Part shown: positions 8,194 through 16,932 of the stretch, piece by piece | Layout: the number at the start of each line of letters is the position of its first letter | Position numbering within the stretch: the first letter of the stretch is position 1 | From: Mesorhizobium hawassense | GTDB taxonomy: Bacteria > Pseudomonadota > Alphaproteobacteria > Rhizobiales > Rhizobiaceae | Assembly: GCF_003289945.1 (NCBI RefSeq) | Contig: NZ_QMBP01000003.1 | Location: forward strand, 1 to 64,000 | Direction of reading: 5' to 3' | Length of the DNA stretch: 64,000 nt | Notes under the pieces: model-generated | Told to the model about the DNA's origin: nothing | What the model saw: the letters and a program-made list of their open reading frames with translations, nothing else | Database searches by the model: none | Position numbers and translations under genes: made by a program

Positions 8194-9156
8194 TCAATCG
8201 GCGACCTCTGCTTCCACAACGCCCTCTGACCCTCGGCCACCGTCAGACCGGCGAACCGCTCGATAACGGCCAGGCGATAGGCCATGATGTCGTTGGAATA
8301 GCTTCGAAAACGCGGCCGTGGTCTCGTAGCCTACACGGGTCGCAATCCGTGCAATTCCCTCGTCGCTTGCTTCGAGCAGGAACGCCGCCTCAGCCATGCG
8401 CCGTGCGATCAGATAACGGTACATGGACTGGCCAACGAGCTTAGTGAAGCGAGCCGAAAACGCCGAGCGACCGAGCCCCACGCTGAGCCCAAGGTCGCCA
8501 AGGGTCCAGGGCCGATCCGGTCGTTCGTGAATCAACTGAAGCGCCGGTCCTATGTGCGGGTCCGCCATTGCCCCCAGCCAACCGCCTTCTCCGGAATTGA
8601 GAGACTTGATCCAGCTTCGCAACACCTCGACGAAGAGCACTTCTGTCAGTCGTGAGAGTGCGACGTCTTGGCCGGGACGCGCAAACGCCGACTCGCTCAC
8701 CATGCGCTGCAGAATCGCCTCGAGCCATTCGCCATCTTCCGCCGGTTTCAGGAGAAGCAGTGGCGGAAGCAATTCCAGCACGCTGCCGCGCGAGGGCCGC
8801 TCGACAGTGAAATTGCCACAGATCATCGTCGAGAGCGGCTGCGCGTTGCCTCCATGACGAACGACGCCAAGACGTCCGGGCAGTCGACCGAGATCGGGAA
8901 TCGGCAACGGCACCGTCCGGCGATCCGAATAAATGAGGTGGGGCTCGCCGCGTGTGATGACGACAAAGTCGCCCGCAGTCATGTGGAGTTCCTGTCCTTG
9001 ATCCAGGGCGAGGGTAGCTGAGCCTCGGCTCAGATAATGGAACAAGGCGTAGGGGCGCGCTGGCAATGCCAGATTCCATGGATGCCCCAGCTCGAAGTGG
9101 AAGAGCAGAGTTCCGCCGAGGCGAACGCGATCGAGCACTTGGGCGAGAATGTCCAT
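8194..9156 (-). CDS. AraC-family transcriptional regulator with N-terminal cupin domain
   Basis: About 320 residues. The N-terminal half is a cupin-type sensor (ALFHYLSRGSATLALDQG, HMTAGDFVVITRGEPHL). The last 100 residues are a double helix-turn-helix AraC domain (WTLGDLGLSVGLGRSAFSARF, then IARIATRVGYETTAAFSKLF, the classic second helix). I prefer the ATG of MDILAQVL over an upstream GTG. It is divergent from the exported alpha/beta hydrolase, with a perfect 9-base inverted repeat between the two starts, so it probably regulates that gene and itself. The inducer is unknown. Confidence 0.92.
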   Translation of the reverse strand: MDILAQVLDRVRLGGTLLFHFELGHPWNLALPARPYALFHYLSRGSATLALDQGQELHMTAGDFVVITRGEPHLIYSDRRTVPLPIPDLGRLPGRLGVVRHGGNAQPLSTMICGNFTVERPSRGSVLELLPPLLLLKPAEDGEWLEAILQRMVSESAFARPGQDVALSRLTEVLFVEVLRSWIKSLNSGEGGWLGAMADPHIGPALQLIHERPDRPWTLGDLGLSVGLGRSAFSARFTKLVGQSMYRYLIARRMAEAAFLLEASDEGIARIATRVGYETTAAFSKLFQRHHGLSPGRYRAVRRSDGGRGSEGVVEAEVAD

Positions 9157-9194
9157 TCTTTCAGATGTTAATACGACGGACGATCCCACACAAT

Positions 9195-9224
9195 ATTCGG
9201 ACGATTGAGGCCTAACGTCCGAAT
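9195..9224. promoter_or_regulatory. Operator candidate ATTCGGACG-N12-CGTCCGAAT
   Basis: A perfect 9-base inverted repeat with a 12-base spacer, so the half-site centres are 21 bases apart, two helical turns. It lies 39 bases from the AraC-type start and 149 bases from the hydrolase start in a divergent region. AraC-family proteins more often use direct repeats, but inverted sites are known. A dimeric regulator is the simplest reading. Confidence 0.6.
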
Positions 9225-9372
9225 GCTCCCCGTATTAGGTGGTCTCCAGTCGAGCCAACCGGTCGTACGGCAAACCATTACGCAAACGGCGGATGGGAGA
9301 ACCGCGACCCTTTGCCGACACGCCTGCCCCACACCCCGGCCCGTCGTCCGGTCATCTCAACAGGAGCAATCA

Positions 9373-10143
9373 ATGCGAAGTCTTCTACTCTCCGTCGCCA
9401 CCGTCCTTATGGCCGGAGCAACCGTTGCCGAGCCGGCCCAATCGGCTCAACTGCCCAAGGGGGCGGCTCACAATATCGTGCTCGTCCATGGCGCTTTCGT
9501 CGACCAGACGAGCTGGAAGCCGGTTGCCGATATCCTCACGAAGAAGGGCTACAATGTAACCCTCGTTGAAAATCCGCTCACCTCCCTGGCAGCGGACGTC
9601 GATGCCACCCAGCAGGCGCTCGCGAAACAGAACGGCAGGACCGTTCTCGTTGGCCACTCATGGGGCGGCGTGGTCATCACGCAGGCAGGTGACGATCCGA
9701 AGGTGTCGGCGCTCGTATATGTTTCCGCATTCGCTCCCGACGTAGGGCAATCACTGGCGATCCTGGCAAAGAGCGGTCCGGCAACCGAAGGCAGCGCGGC
9801 GATTCATCCCGACGAAAAGGGCAACCTCTACATCGATCCCAAAGTGTTTCCTTCGGCAGTCGCGGCTGACCTTCCTTCCGAGATCGCCGAATCCTTGGCA
9901 AGCCATCAGCTCCCGTTGAACCACACGGCGTTCGAGGCTCCCGTCGATAAGGCAGCTTGGCACGACAAGCCGACGTTCTATGTGATCAGCACGAAGGATA
10001 AGGTCATCGCGCCCGAAGTTCAGGAAATATTCGCCAACGAGATGAAGGCCCGGACGACGAAGGTGGCGGGCAGCCATGCCTCTCTCGTCGTCCACGCGGA
10101 GCAAGTCGCCGCCGTGATTGAAAAGGCCGCACTCGTGAAGTGA
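9373..10143 (+). CDS. Exported alpha/beta hydrolase
   Basis: A 256-residue alpha/beta hydrolase with an N-terminal signal peptide (MRSLLLSVATVLMAGATVAEP, cleavage near residue 25), so it acts in the periplasm or outside. The oxyanion-hole motif VLVHGAFVDQTSW, the nucleophile in VGHSWGGVV and the His in GSHASLVVHAEQVA complete the triad. AGGAG at 9362-9366 fixes the ATG at 9373; the frame is open further upstream but that part overlaps the operator. It resembles the small hydrolases of the EstC/salicylate-esterase type. Likely target gene of the divergent AraC-type regulator. Confidence 0.9.
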   Translation: MRSLLLSVATVLMAGATVAEPAQSAQLPKGAAHNIVLVHGAFVDQTSWKPVADILTKKGYNVTLVENPLTSLAADVDATQQALAKQNGRTVLVGHSWGGVVITQAGDDPKVSALVYVSAFAPDVGQSLAILAKSGPATEGSAAIHPDEKGNLYIDPKVFPSAVAADLPSEIAESLASHQLPLNHTAFEAPVDKAAWHDKPTFYVISTKDKVIAPEVQEIFANEMKARTTKVAGSHASLVVHAEQVAAVIEKAALVK

Positions 10144-10150
10144 CGATCCC

Positions 10151-10176
10151 GCTCCCGGCACTTTCGTGCCGGGAGC
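10151..10176 (+). other. Perfect 11-base hairpin after the exported hydrolase
   Basis: GCTCCCGGCAC and GTGCCGGGAGC pair around a TTTC loop, 8 bases after the stop codon. There is no T-run afterwards, so it may be a 3'-stabilising structure or a weak terminator between the two hydrolase genes. Confidence 0.55.
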
Positions 10177-10287
10177 GCCACGCGTGCTAGGCCGACTGCG
10201 AAACGCCTCGCGCCGCGCGTGGCTCAGACCTAGCCAACGCCCCGGCAACCCCCACTCGAATGTTTTGCCAAGCATCCGGAGGATGAC

Positions 10288-11148
10288 ATGACTAAGTTCG
10301 AAACCGCGATCCAGGACGGCGCCACTCTAGAAACAGCGCCAACCCGTTACATCGAGGGCGGCGGAATCCGCTTCGCCTATCGCCGCCTCGGTCCATCGAC
10401 CGGAACTCCGCTGGTTCTCCTGCAGCATTTCTCGGGCAACATCGACGCCTGGGACTCCGCCGTCGTGAATACCTTGACCGTCGATCGACCGGTAATCGCT
10501 TTCAATAACGCCGGGGTCGGCCGCTCGACAGGTCAAACGCCGGACAATATCGCGGCGATGGCCCGGGACGCGGTCGCTTTTATCGAACTGCTCGGCCTCT
10601 CCGAAGTCGACCTTCTGGGCTTTTCCCTCGGCGGCTGCGTCGCCCAGCAGATCGCTGCCGAGCACGGACGGCTGGTCCGCAAGCTCATCCTCGTCGGGAC
10701 GGCACCGAAAGGCGGAGAGGAACATCTGTTGACGGTCCTCCAGGACGCGTTTTCCCAGACCGACGCGCCGGACCCCCGCCTGCCGCTGTTCTTCACGAAG
10801 TCGTCCGCCAGCCAGTCGGCCGGCCTGGCGTTTCTCAAACGGGCGAAGATGCGTCAGGAAGATCGAGACACCGACAACGGAGGCGCGGTGACGGATCCGC
10901 AGGCGAAGGCGCTTATCACCTGGTGCGCCACACCTGATCCCGACCACGCCACTCTGCGTGCCATCCGCCAACCCGCACTTGTCGTCAGCGGCAGCCACGA
11001 CAGCATGCTGCCGGCGGACAACGCCTACGCAATGTTCAAGGCTCTAAGCAGTGCCCAGATGATCCTCTATCCCGATTCCGGCCACGGCGCCCTGTTTCAG
11101 CACCACGAACTGTTCGTCAGCCACGTCCGGACCTTCCTGGACGCGTGA
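10288..11148 (+). CDS. Cytoplasmic alpha/beta hydrolase
   Basis: A 286-residue alpha/beta hydrolase without signal peptide. LVLLQHFSGNIDAWD is the oxyanion-hole strand, LLGFSLGGCVAQQIA carries the nucleophile Ser near residue 115, LVVSGSHDSMLP the acid, and DSGHGALFQHHELF the catalytic His. A GGAGG site sits 5 bases before the ATG. The sequence is like haloperoxidase/ester-hydrolase-type members often found with AraC regulators. The 144-base gap and hairpin after the exported hydrolase leave open whether both are one transcript. Confidence 0.9.
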   Translation: MTKFETAIQDGATLETAPTRYIEGGGIRFAYRRLGPSTGTPLVLLQHFSGNIDAWDSAVVNTLTVDRPVIAFNNAGVGRSTGQTPDNIAAMARDAVAFIELLGLSEVDLLGFSLGGCVAQQIAAEHGRLVRKLILVGTAPKGGEEHLLTVLQDAFSQTDAPDPRLPLFFTKSSASQSAGLAFLKRAKMRQEDRDTDNGGAVTDPQAKALITWCATPDPDHATLRAIRQPALVVSGSHDSMLPADNAYAMFKALSSAQMILYPDSGHGALFQHHELFVSHVRTFLDA

Positions 11149-11235
11149 TCGGCGGGATGCATCAGGCGCAAAGCCGCCGCCTTGGCAGACGTAAGTCGCC
11201 TTTGGCAAAACTCGGCCTTTCAGAATAGTTGGGTT

Positions 11236-12060
11236 CTAAGCCGCCTTCTTGGCCAGCCTGGCCTTGATGCTCGCCACGTCGGCACGCGGCGTCGCGGCGA
11301 ACAGGGTCTTGGTGTAGGCGTGCTTGGGGTCGGAGAAGACCTCGTCGCGCGGGCCGTATTCGACGGCTTCGCCGAAATACATGACCATCACGTCGTCGGC
11401 GATGTAGCGCACCACCGACAGGTCATGGCTGATGAAGACATAGGTCAGCTGGAACTCGTCCTGCAGGTCGGCAAGCAGGTTGAGCACCTGCGCCTGCACG
11501 GAGAGGTCGAGCGCCGAGACCGGCTCGTCCAGCACAAGCAGGCTCGGGTTCAGCATCAGCGCGCGGGCAATGGCGATGCGCTGGCGCTGGCCGCCCGAGA
11601 ACATATGGGGATAGCGATTGTAGTGCTCGGGTCCGAGGCCGACCTTCTTCAGCATCTTCATCGCCAGGTCACGGCGCTCCTCGGCCGGCTTGTCGGTGTT
11701 GATGAGCAGCGGCTCGCCGAGCACGTCGCCGATCTTCTGACGTGGGTTGAGCGAGCCATAAGGGTTCTGGAAGACGATCTGCACCTTGCGGCGCATTTCC
11801 TTCGACAGCCCGTCCCTGGCGATGTCGACCTTGTTGCCGTCGATGAACAGCTCGCCGGAGGTCGCCGGATCGATCAGCGTGATGATGCGGGCGAGCGTGG
11901 ACTTACCGCAGCCGGACTCGCCGACGATCGCCAGCGTCTTGCCCTTCTCGACGCTGAAGGAAACGCCCTTCACCGCATGCACGGTGCGCGCACCGCGGAA
12001 CAGGCCACCGCCGACATGGTAGTCGCGCTTGATGTTCTTGCCTTCGACGACCTTGGTCAT
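11236..12060 (-). CDS. dppF: Dipeptide ABC transporter ATP-binding protein DppF
   Basis: A 274-residue ATPase of the oligopeptide/dipeptide transporter class. Walker A is GESGCGKSTLAR near residue 48, the signature FSGGQRQRIAIARAL, Walker B LLVLDEPVSALD, and the His switch FISHDLSVVRYI. It is the last gene of the dpp operon; its ATG overlaps the dppD stop by 4 bases (ATGA), so translation is coupled. It pairs with DppD to energise import through DppB/DppC. Confidence 0.93.
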   Translation of the reverse strand: MTKVVEGKNIKRDYHVGGGLFRGARTVHAVKGVSFSVEKGKTLAIVGESGCGKSTLARIITLIDPATSGELFIDGNKVDIARDGLSKEMRRKVQIVFQNPYGSLNPRQKIGDVLGEPLLINTDKPAEERRDLAMKMLKKVGLGPEHYNRYPHMFSGGQRQRIAIARALMLNPSLLVLDEPVSALDLSVQAQVLNLLADLQDEFQLTYVFISHDLSVVRYIADDVMVMYFGEAVEYGPRDEVFSDPKHAYTKTLFAATPRADVASIKARLAKKAA

Positions 12061-12908
12061 GCGCCGGCTCCGGAGGGCGCAGCCTCGAACAGCATGTCCG
12101 TGACGGTCGGCAGCCGATCGCCGACGGCGTTGTCCGGCAATGCCGAGAGCAGGGCGCGCGTGTAGTTGCTCTTCGGCGACTCAAACAGCGACAGCACGTC
12201 GGCCTCTTCCATCTTGCGGCCCTTGTACTGGACGATGACGCGGTCGGCGGTCGCGGCCACCACGCCCATATTGTGGGTGATCATGATCAGGCCCATGCCG
12301 TATTTGGCCTGCAGCGAGACCAGCAGATCGAGGATCTGCTTCTGGATGGTGACGTCGAGCGCGGTGGTCGGCTCGTCGGCGATCAAGAGCTTCGGATTGC
12401 AGGCGATCGCCATCGCGATCATGACGCGCTGGCACTGGCCGCCCGACATCTGGTGCGGGAAGGAATTCAGCCGGTCGGCCGGGTCGGGAATGCCGACCTG
12501 CTTGAAAAGCTCGATGGCGCGCGCCCGGCGCTGGGCCTTGTCCATGCCCATATGGAAGCGCAGCACTTCCTCGATCTGGAAGCCGACGGTGAAGCAGGGA
12601 TTTAGGCTGGCGATCGGCTCCTGGAAGATCATGGCGACGTCCTTGCCGATGATCTTGCGGCGATCGGCCGGGCTGATCTTCAACAGGTCGCGACCGTTGA
12701 AATTCATGCGGTCGGCGGTGACGGTCGCCGTCCACGGCAGCAAGCCCATCACGGCCAGCATCGACACCGACTTGCCGGAGCCGGATTCGCCGACGATGGC
12801 GAGCACCTCGCGCTCGTCGACATGAAGCGAGACGCCGTCGACGGCGCGGAATGGACCGGACGCGGTCTGGAATTCGACGACGAGGTTCTGGATATCGAGC
12901 AGCGCCAT
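12057..12908 (-). CDS. dppD: Dipeptide ABC transporter ATP-binding protein DppD
   Basis: About 283 residues beginning MALLDIQNLVVEF. Walker A is GESGSGKS, the signature MSGGQCQRVMIAMA (Cys in the position where most have Arg), Walker B LLIADEPTTALD, and the switch MITHNMGVVAATADR. The frame is open far upstream through dppC sequence; the true start is the ATG at 12908, which overlaps the dppC stop by one base. It works with DppF as the second, non-identical ATPase. Confidence 0.93.
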   Translation of the reverse strand: MALLDIQNLVVEFQTASGPFRAVDGVSLHVDEREVLAIVGESGSGKSVSMLAVMGLLPWTATVTADRMNFNGRDLLKISPADRRKIIGKDVAMIFQEPIASLNPCFTVGFQIEEVLRFHMGMDKAQRRARAIELFKQVGIPDPADRLNSFPHQMSGGQCQRVMIAMAIACNPKLLIADEPTTALDVTIQKQILDLLVSLQAKYGMGLIMITHNMGVVAATADRVIVQYKGRKMEEADVLSLFESPKSNYTRALLSALPDNAVGDRLPTVTDMLFEAAPSGAGA

Positions 12909-13816
12909 CACGACCTCCTGAGCTTGGGATCGAGCGCGTCGCGCAGGCCGTCGCCGACGAGGTTGATGGCGAGCACGGTGATGAGGATGGCGAGACCCGG
13001 GAAGGTTACCACCCACCAGGCGCGCAGGATGAATTCGCGCGCCGTGGCGAGCATGGTGCCCCATTCCGGCGTCGGCGGCTGGGCGCCGAGGCCGAGGAAG
13101 CCGAGCGCGGCGGCCTCCAGGATGGCGTTGGAGAAGGACAGCGTGCCCTGGACGATCAGCGGCGCCAGGCAGTTGGGCAGGATGGTGGCAAGCATCAGCC
13201 TGAGATGGCCGGCGCCGGCGACCTTTGCCGCAACGACATATTCGCGGCTCTTTTCGGCCATTACGGCGGCACGCACCAGGCGGGCGAAATGCGGCTGCAG
13301 CACAAGGGCGATCGCCAGCATGGCGTTGAACAGGCCTGGGCCGAGGATGGTGACCAGCACCAGCGCCAAAAGCAGCGACGGGAAGGCCAGGATCAGGTCC
13401 ATGACGCGCATGATCGCGACGTCGACCCAGCCGCGGAAATAGCCGGCGAGCAGGCCGAGCGTGATGCCGCCGGTCAGCGCCAGCGTGACCACGACCGCGC
13501 CGATCAGCAGCGAGAAGCGCGCGCCATAGAGCAGGCGCGAGAGGATGTCGCGGCCGACCGGATCGGTGCCGAGCAGATATTGCGCCGAGCCGCCGTCCTG
13601 CCAGGCCGGCGGCCTGAGGAACGCGGTCTTGTCCTGCACATCCGGCGCATAGGGCGCGAGCAACGGCGCGAAGAGCGCGGCCAGCACCAAAAGGATGAAG
13701 ACGAACAGGCCGATGACGGCGCCGCGGTTCACCGAGAAATAGTGCCAGAAGGTCTTGAGGCCGGTGAGACGATCCGGGTTGCCGGCGGCCATCGGGGCGA
13801 TTTCTGTCTGGCTCAT
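12908..13816 (-). CDS. dppC: Dipeptide ABC transporter permease DppC
   Basis: A 302-residue inner-membrane permease. The N-terminal cytoplasmic segment ends in HYFSVNRGAVIGLFVFI, typical of the OppC/DppC N-domain. The AVMAEKSREYVVAAKVAGA stretch is the EAA loop near residue 185, followed by ATILPNCLAPLIVQGTLSF. The C-terminus VGDGLRDALDPKLRR is the characteristic family ending. It lies directly against dppB with no spacer. Confidence 0.94.
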   Translation of the reverse strand: MSQTEIAPMAAGNPDRLTGLKTFWHYFSVNRGAVIGLFVFILLVLAALFAPLLAPYAPDVQDKTAFLRPPAWQDGGSAQYLLGTDPVGRDILSRLLYGARFSLLIGAVVVTLALTGGITLGLLAGYFRGWVDVAIMRVMDLILAFPSLLLALVLVTILGPGLFNAMLAIALVLQPHFARLVRAAVMAEKSREYVVAAKVAGAGHLRLMLATILPNCLAPLIVQGTLSFSNAILEAAALGFLGLGAQPPTPEWGTMLATAREFILRAWWVVTFPGLAILITVLAINLVGDGLRDALDPKLRRS

Positions 13817-14824
13817 TTATGCCGCCCTGATGCGTGGGTTGATGACGGCATAGAGCACATCGACGATGAGGTTCACCGCCATGACGATGAGCGCGATCAA
13901 AAGCAGGCCTGACTGCACGACGACATAGTCGCGCTTGGATATGGATTCGACCATCCATCTGCCGATGCCTGGCCACGAGAAGATGGTTTCGGTAAGGATG
14001 GCGCCGGCGAGCAGCGTACTAACCTGCAGACCGATGGTGGTGACCACCGGGATGAGTGCATTGCGCAGCGCATGCACACCGATAACCCGGGCCGACGAGA
14101 GGCCCTTGGCGCGGGCAGTCCGCACATAGTCCTCGCTCAGCACCTCGAGCATGGCGGAGCGCGTCTGGCGCGCTATCACAGCCAGCGGAATGGTGCCGAG
14201 CACAATTGTCGGCAGCACCAGATGGCGCAATACCGACCGAAATGCAGCCCACTTGCCGTAGATCAGGGTGTCGATGGTCATGAAGCCGGTGATCGGCTTG
14301 AAGAAGTACTGCAGGTCGATGCGGCCGTTAACCGGTGTCCAGCCAAGATAACCGGAGAAAAAGATGATCAGCAGCAGGCCCCACCAGAAGATCGGCATGG
14401 AATAGCCGACAAGGGCGGTGCCCATCAGCGATTGATCGAACCACGAGCCGCGCTTGACGGCGGCGAAGATGCCAGCCGGAATGCCGAGCATCATGGCGAA
14501 GACCATGGCGAAGAAGGACAGTTCCAGCGTCGCCGGGAAGAGCGTCTTGAACTCCTCGATCACCGGGCGCTTGGACGAAATGGAGACGCCGAAATCGCCG
14601 GTGGCGACCTCGCCGACATAGCGCGCATACTGCTCCCAGATCGGCAGATCGAAGCCGAACTGTTGCTTGAGCTCTTCGTAGCGGGCGGGGGCGACGCCGT
14701 GCTCGCCGGCCATGGCCAGGATCGGGTCGCCCGGCAGCAGCCGGACGAAGGCGAAGGCGCAGATGGTGATGCCGACCAGGGTCGGGATCAGGAGGGCGAT
14801 TTTGTTGAGAAGATATCGGAGCAT
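13817..14824 (-). CDS. dppB: Dipeptide ABC transporter permease DppB
   Basis: About 335 residues from MLRYLLNKIALLIP, the usual DppB/OppB start; an in-frame start 16 codons up would run into the intergenic hairpin. LLPGDPILAMAGEHG and the motif FGFDLPIWEQYARYVG are family marks. The EAA loop reads VLSEDYVRTARAKGLSS, and the end VDVLYAVINPRIR is diagnostic. It is separated from dppA by a strong hairpin. Confidence 0.94.
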   Translation of the reverse strand: MLRYLLNKIALLIPTLVGITICAFAFVRLLPGDPILAMAGEHGVAPARYEELKQQFGFDLPIWEQYARYVGEVATGDFGVSISSKRPVIEEFKTLFPATLELSFFAMVFAMMLGIPAGIFAAVKRGSWFDQSLMGTALVGYSMPIFWWGLLLIIFFSGYLGWTPVNGRIDLQYFFKPITGFMTIDTLIYGKWAAFRSVLRHLVLPTIVLGTIPLAVIARQTRSAMLEVLSEDYVRTARAKGLSSARVIGVHALRNALIPVVTTIGLQVSTLLAGAILTETIFSWPGIGRWMVESISKRDYVVVQSGLLLIALIVMAVNLIVDVLYAVINPRIRAA

Positions 14825-14837
14825 CGTCGAATTGAAT

Positions 14838-14864
14838 GGGGCGGCGCTAAAGTTGCGCCGCCCC
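14838..14864 (-). other. Perfect 10-base hairpin between dppA and dppB
   Basis: GGGGCGGCGC pairs with GCGCCGCCCC around a 7-base loop, 10 bases after the dppA stop. There is no U-run, so it probably stabilises the dppA message or lowers read-through to set binding protein in excess over the membrane complex. Confidence 0.7.
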
Positions 14865-14874
14865 GTTCGCAATA

Positions 14875-16473
14875 TTATTCGGCCTTGTCAACGCCGTCGA
14901 AGCGGTGAATGCCGAGCGGGTCCATCATGAAGCCGCTGACATTCTTGCGCACGACCGCATAGACTTGGCTGTGAGCCAGCAGGAAGGCAGGCGCCTGCTT
15001 GGCGAAGATCACCTGCGCCTGCTCATAGAGCTTGGTGCGCTCGGCCTGGTCGCTGGTCTTCTTGGCCTTCTGGATCAGGTCCTCGAAGTCCTTGTCGCAC
15101 CAGCTGGAGTAGTTCGAGACGCCGATGGCCGAGCAGGCGAACAGGGTGGCGAAGAAATTGTCCGGATCGCCATTGTCGCCGGTCCAGCCGATCTGGAAGG
15201 CGCCGGGACGGTCCTTCTTCTTGCCTTCCGAGCGATACTTGGTCCACTCGTAGTTGACGATTTCAGCCTTGACGCCGACCTTGGCCCAGTCGGCCTGGAT
15301 CAGCTCCGCGGCGCGCTGGAAGTTCGGGTTGTAGGGACGAACGCGGTCGGAAGCCCAGAGCTGGATTTCCTTGAGACCGGCATCGGCCAGCACCTTCTTG
15401 GCCGCATCCGGATTGTAGGCGTCGGCCTTCACGTCCTTGTCCCACGACCACATGGTCGGCGGGATCAGGTTCTCGGCAGGAGTGGCGCCTGCATCCTGGA
15501 ACAGCGACTTGATCAGAGCTTCCCGGTCGATCGCCTGGTTGAGCGCATGGCGCACTTCCGGCTTGTCGAGCGGCGGGATGGTGGTGTTGTAGCTCATATA
15601 GCCGATGTTCAGGCCGGCCTGATCCATCAGGGTCACGTCCTTGTTGGCCTTGATGGTGCCGATGTCGGCCGGGTTCGGATACGGCGCGATATCGCATTCG
15701 CCGGCCAGCACCTTCTGGATGCGGGCGGTGGCGTCAGGCGTGATGGCGAAGACGAGATCGTCGATCTTTTCCTTGCCCTTGAAGTAGTCGGGGTTGGCCG
15801 CGTAGCGGATGACCGAATCCAGCTGGTAGTCGACGAACTGGAACGGGCCGGTGCCGATCGGCTTGGTCGAGAAGTCGGCCATCTTGCCGTCCTTCTGGAG
15901 CTGGTCGGCATATTCCTTCGACACGATCGAGGCGAAGTCCATGCCGAGATTGGCCAGCATCGGCGCGTTGGGCTCGGTCAGCGTCAGCTTGACGGTGAGG
16001 TCGTCGACCTTCTCCCACTTGGCGACATATTTCGGCATGTCCATGCCGGTGTAATAGTCCCAAGTGAGGTTCGGCAGATACTTGTCGCCGTTCCAGGGAT
16101 TTTCCTTGTTGAACTGGCGATCGAAGGAGAAGACGACGTCATCGGCGTTGAGGTCGCGCGTCGGCTTGAAATAGTCGGTGGTCTGGAACTTCACGCCCGG
16201 ATGCAGATGGAAAGTATAGACCAGGCCATCGTCGGAAATTTCCCACTTATCGGCAAGACCCGGCTCGACTTCGGTGCCGCCGTGCTTGAACTCGACCAGT
16301 CGCGAATAGACCGTACGCGACGAAGCGTCGAAGTCGTTGCCGCCGGTCGTGGTACCGGGATCGAAATTGGCCGGCGACGCTTCCGAGCAATAAACGAGCG
16401 TCTTAGCACTGGCCATGCCGCTGAGGACGCTTGCAGCCAGCAACGCGGCTGCAAAAGTCATTGTCTTTTTCAT
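14875..16473 (-). CDS. dppA: Dipeptide-binding periplasmic protein DppA
   Basis: A 532-residue substrate-binding protein (family 5). Residues 1-23 are a signal peptide ending GMASA. The mature N-terminus KTLVYCSEASPANFDPG, RLVEFKHGGTEVEPGLA, DDVVFSFDRQ, PIGTGPFQFVDYQ, and GWTGDNGDPDNFFATLF follow E. coli DppA closely, so peptide or haem-peptide binding is a fair inference. I start at MKKTMTF, preceded by AGGGAG, not at the GTG/ATG-like codon 21 residues upstream. First gene of the operon. Confidence 0.94.
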   Translation of the reverse strand: MKKTMTFAAALLAASVLSGMASAKTLVYCSEASPANFDPGTTTGGNDFDASSRTVYSRLVEFKHGGTEVEPGLADKWEISDDGLVYTFHLHPGVKFQTTDYFKPTRDLNADDVVFSFDRQFNKENPWNGDKYLPNLTWDYYTGMDMPKYVAKWEKVDDLTVKLTLTEPNAPMLANLGMDFASIVSKEYADQLQKDGKMADFSTKPIGTGPFQFVDYQLDSVIRYAANPDYFKGKEKIDDLVFAITPDATARIQKVLAGECDIAPYPNPADIGTIKANKDVTLMDQAGLNIGYMSYNTTIPPLDKPEVRHALNQAIDREALIKSLFQDAGATPAENLIPPTMWSWDKDVKADAYNPDAAKKVLADAGLKEIQLWASDRVRPYNPNFQRAAELIQADWAKVGVKAEIVNYEWTKYRSEGKKKDRPGAFQIGWTGDNGDPDNFFATLFACSAIGVSNYSSWCDKDFEDLIQKAKKTSDQAERTKLYEQAQVIFAKQAPAFLLAHSQVYAVVRKNVSGFMMDPLGIHRFDGVDKAE

Positions 16474-16932
16474 TGAGCACTCCCTGATGTTCTCCCAAGC
16501 CCCTCTATCAGGCTCGCGAAGGGCGCATATAAGCACCGTTTCTTCGCCTTTGGAACACCCCGTTTGCGTACCCCACGGGAAGCAGGAAAAGAATCTAGAT
16601 TTTGCTTGAAAGGCAGAAAAGTGAGTAGTTTTTTCTGCTCACGACATTATTAACGACGAGATTTTTTTATTGATCGGCCGCCTTTCGAAATAGGCTCGCC
16701 AGGCGGGATCGGGCCAGGTCAGCCGCTCGCGCAGGCACGATGCGGAAGGCCATCGAGGCATGCGATATCGAGGGCAAATCTTTCCCCGGCTTGCCGCTGG
16801 GGCAAGGCTTGCACGGCCGCCGATAGAGGCAATACATAGATGATTGGCGGAATTTCCCGGAAATCCGTGACCGGCGTGGAGGACGCTTCCTTGAAGCGAG
16901 CGCCCCAGATCGAAGGCGACAGGGAGAGACAG
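16474..16932. other. Divergent intergenic region between dppA and the acyl-CoA ligase
   Basis: 459 bases that should contain both promoters. The segment 16590-16680 is AT-rich. A hairpin GTGAGTAG-TTTTTT-CTGCTCAC (one G-T pair) lies at 16621-16642. The half-site GCTTGAAA just left of it resembles half of the palindromes near 2.8 and 3.7 kb. I find no convincing gene here; the ligase reading frame is open from 16840, but the AGGGAGAG-GTG start at 16933 is better. Confidence 0.5.
16621..16642. promoter_or_regulatory. Inverted repeat GTGAGTAG/CTGCTCAC
   Basis: An 8-base inverted repeat with one G-T mismatch pair and a TTTTTT centre, lying between the divergent dppA and ligase starts. It could be an operator or a short hairpin; nothing in the sequence decides between them. 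Confidence 0.35.
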
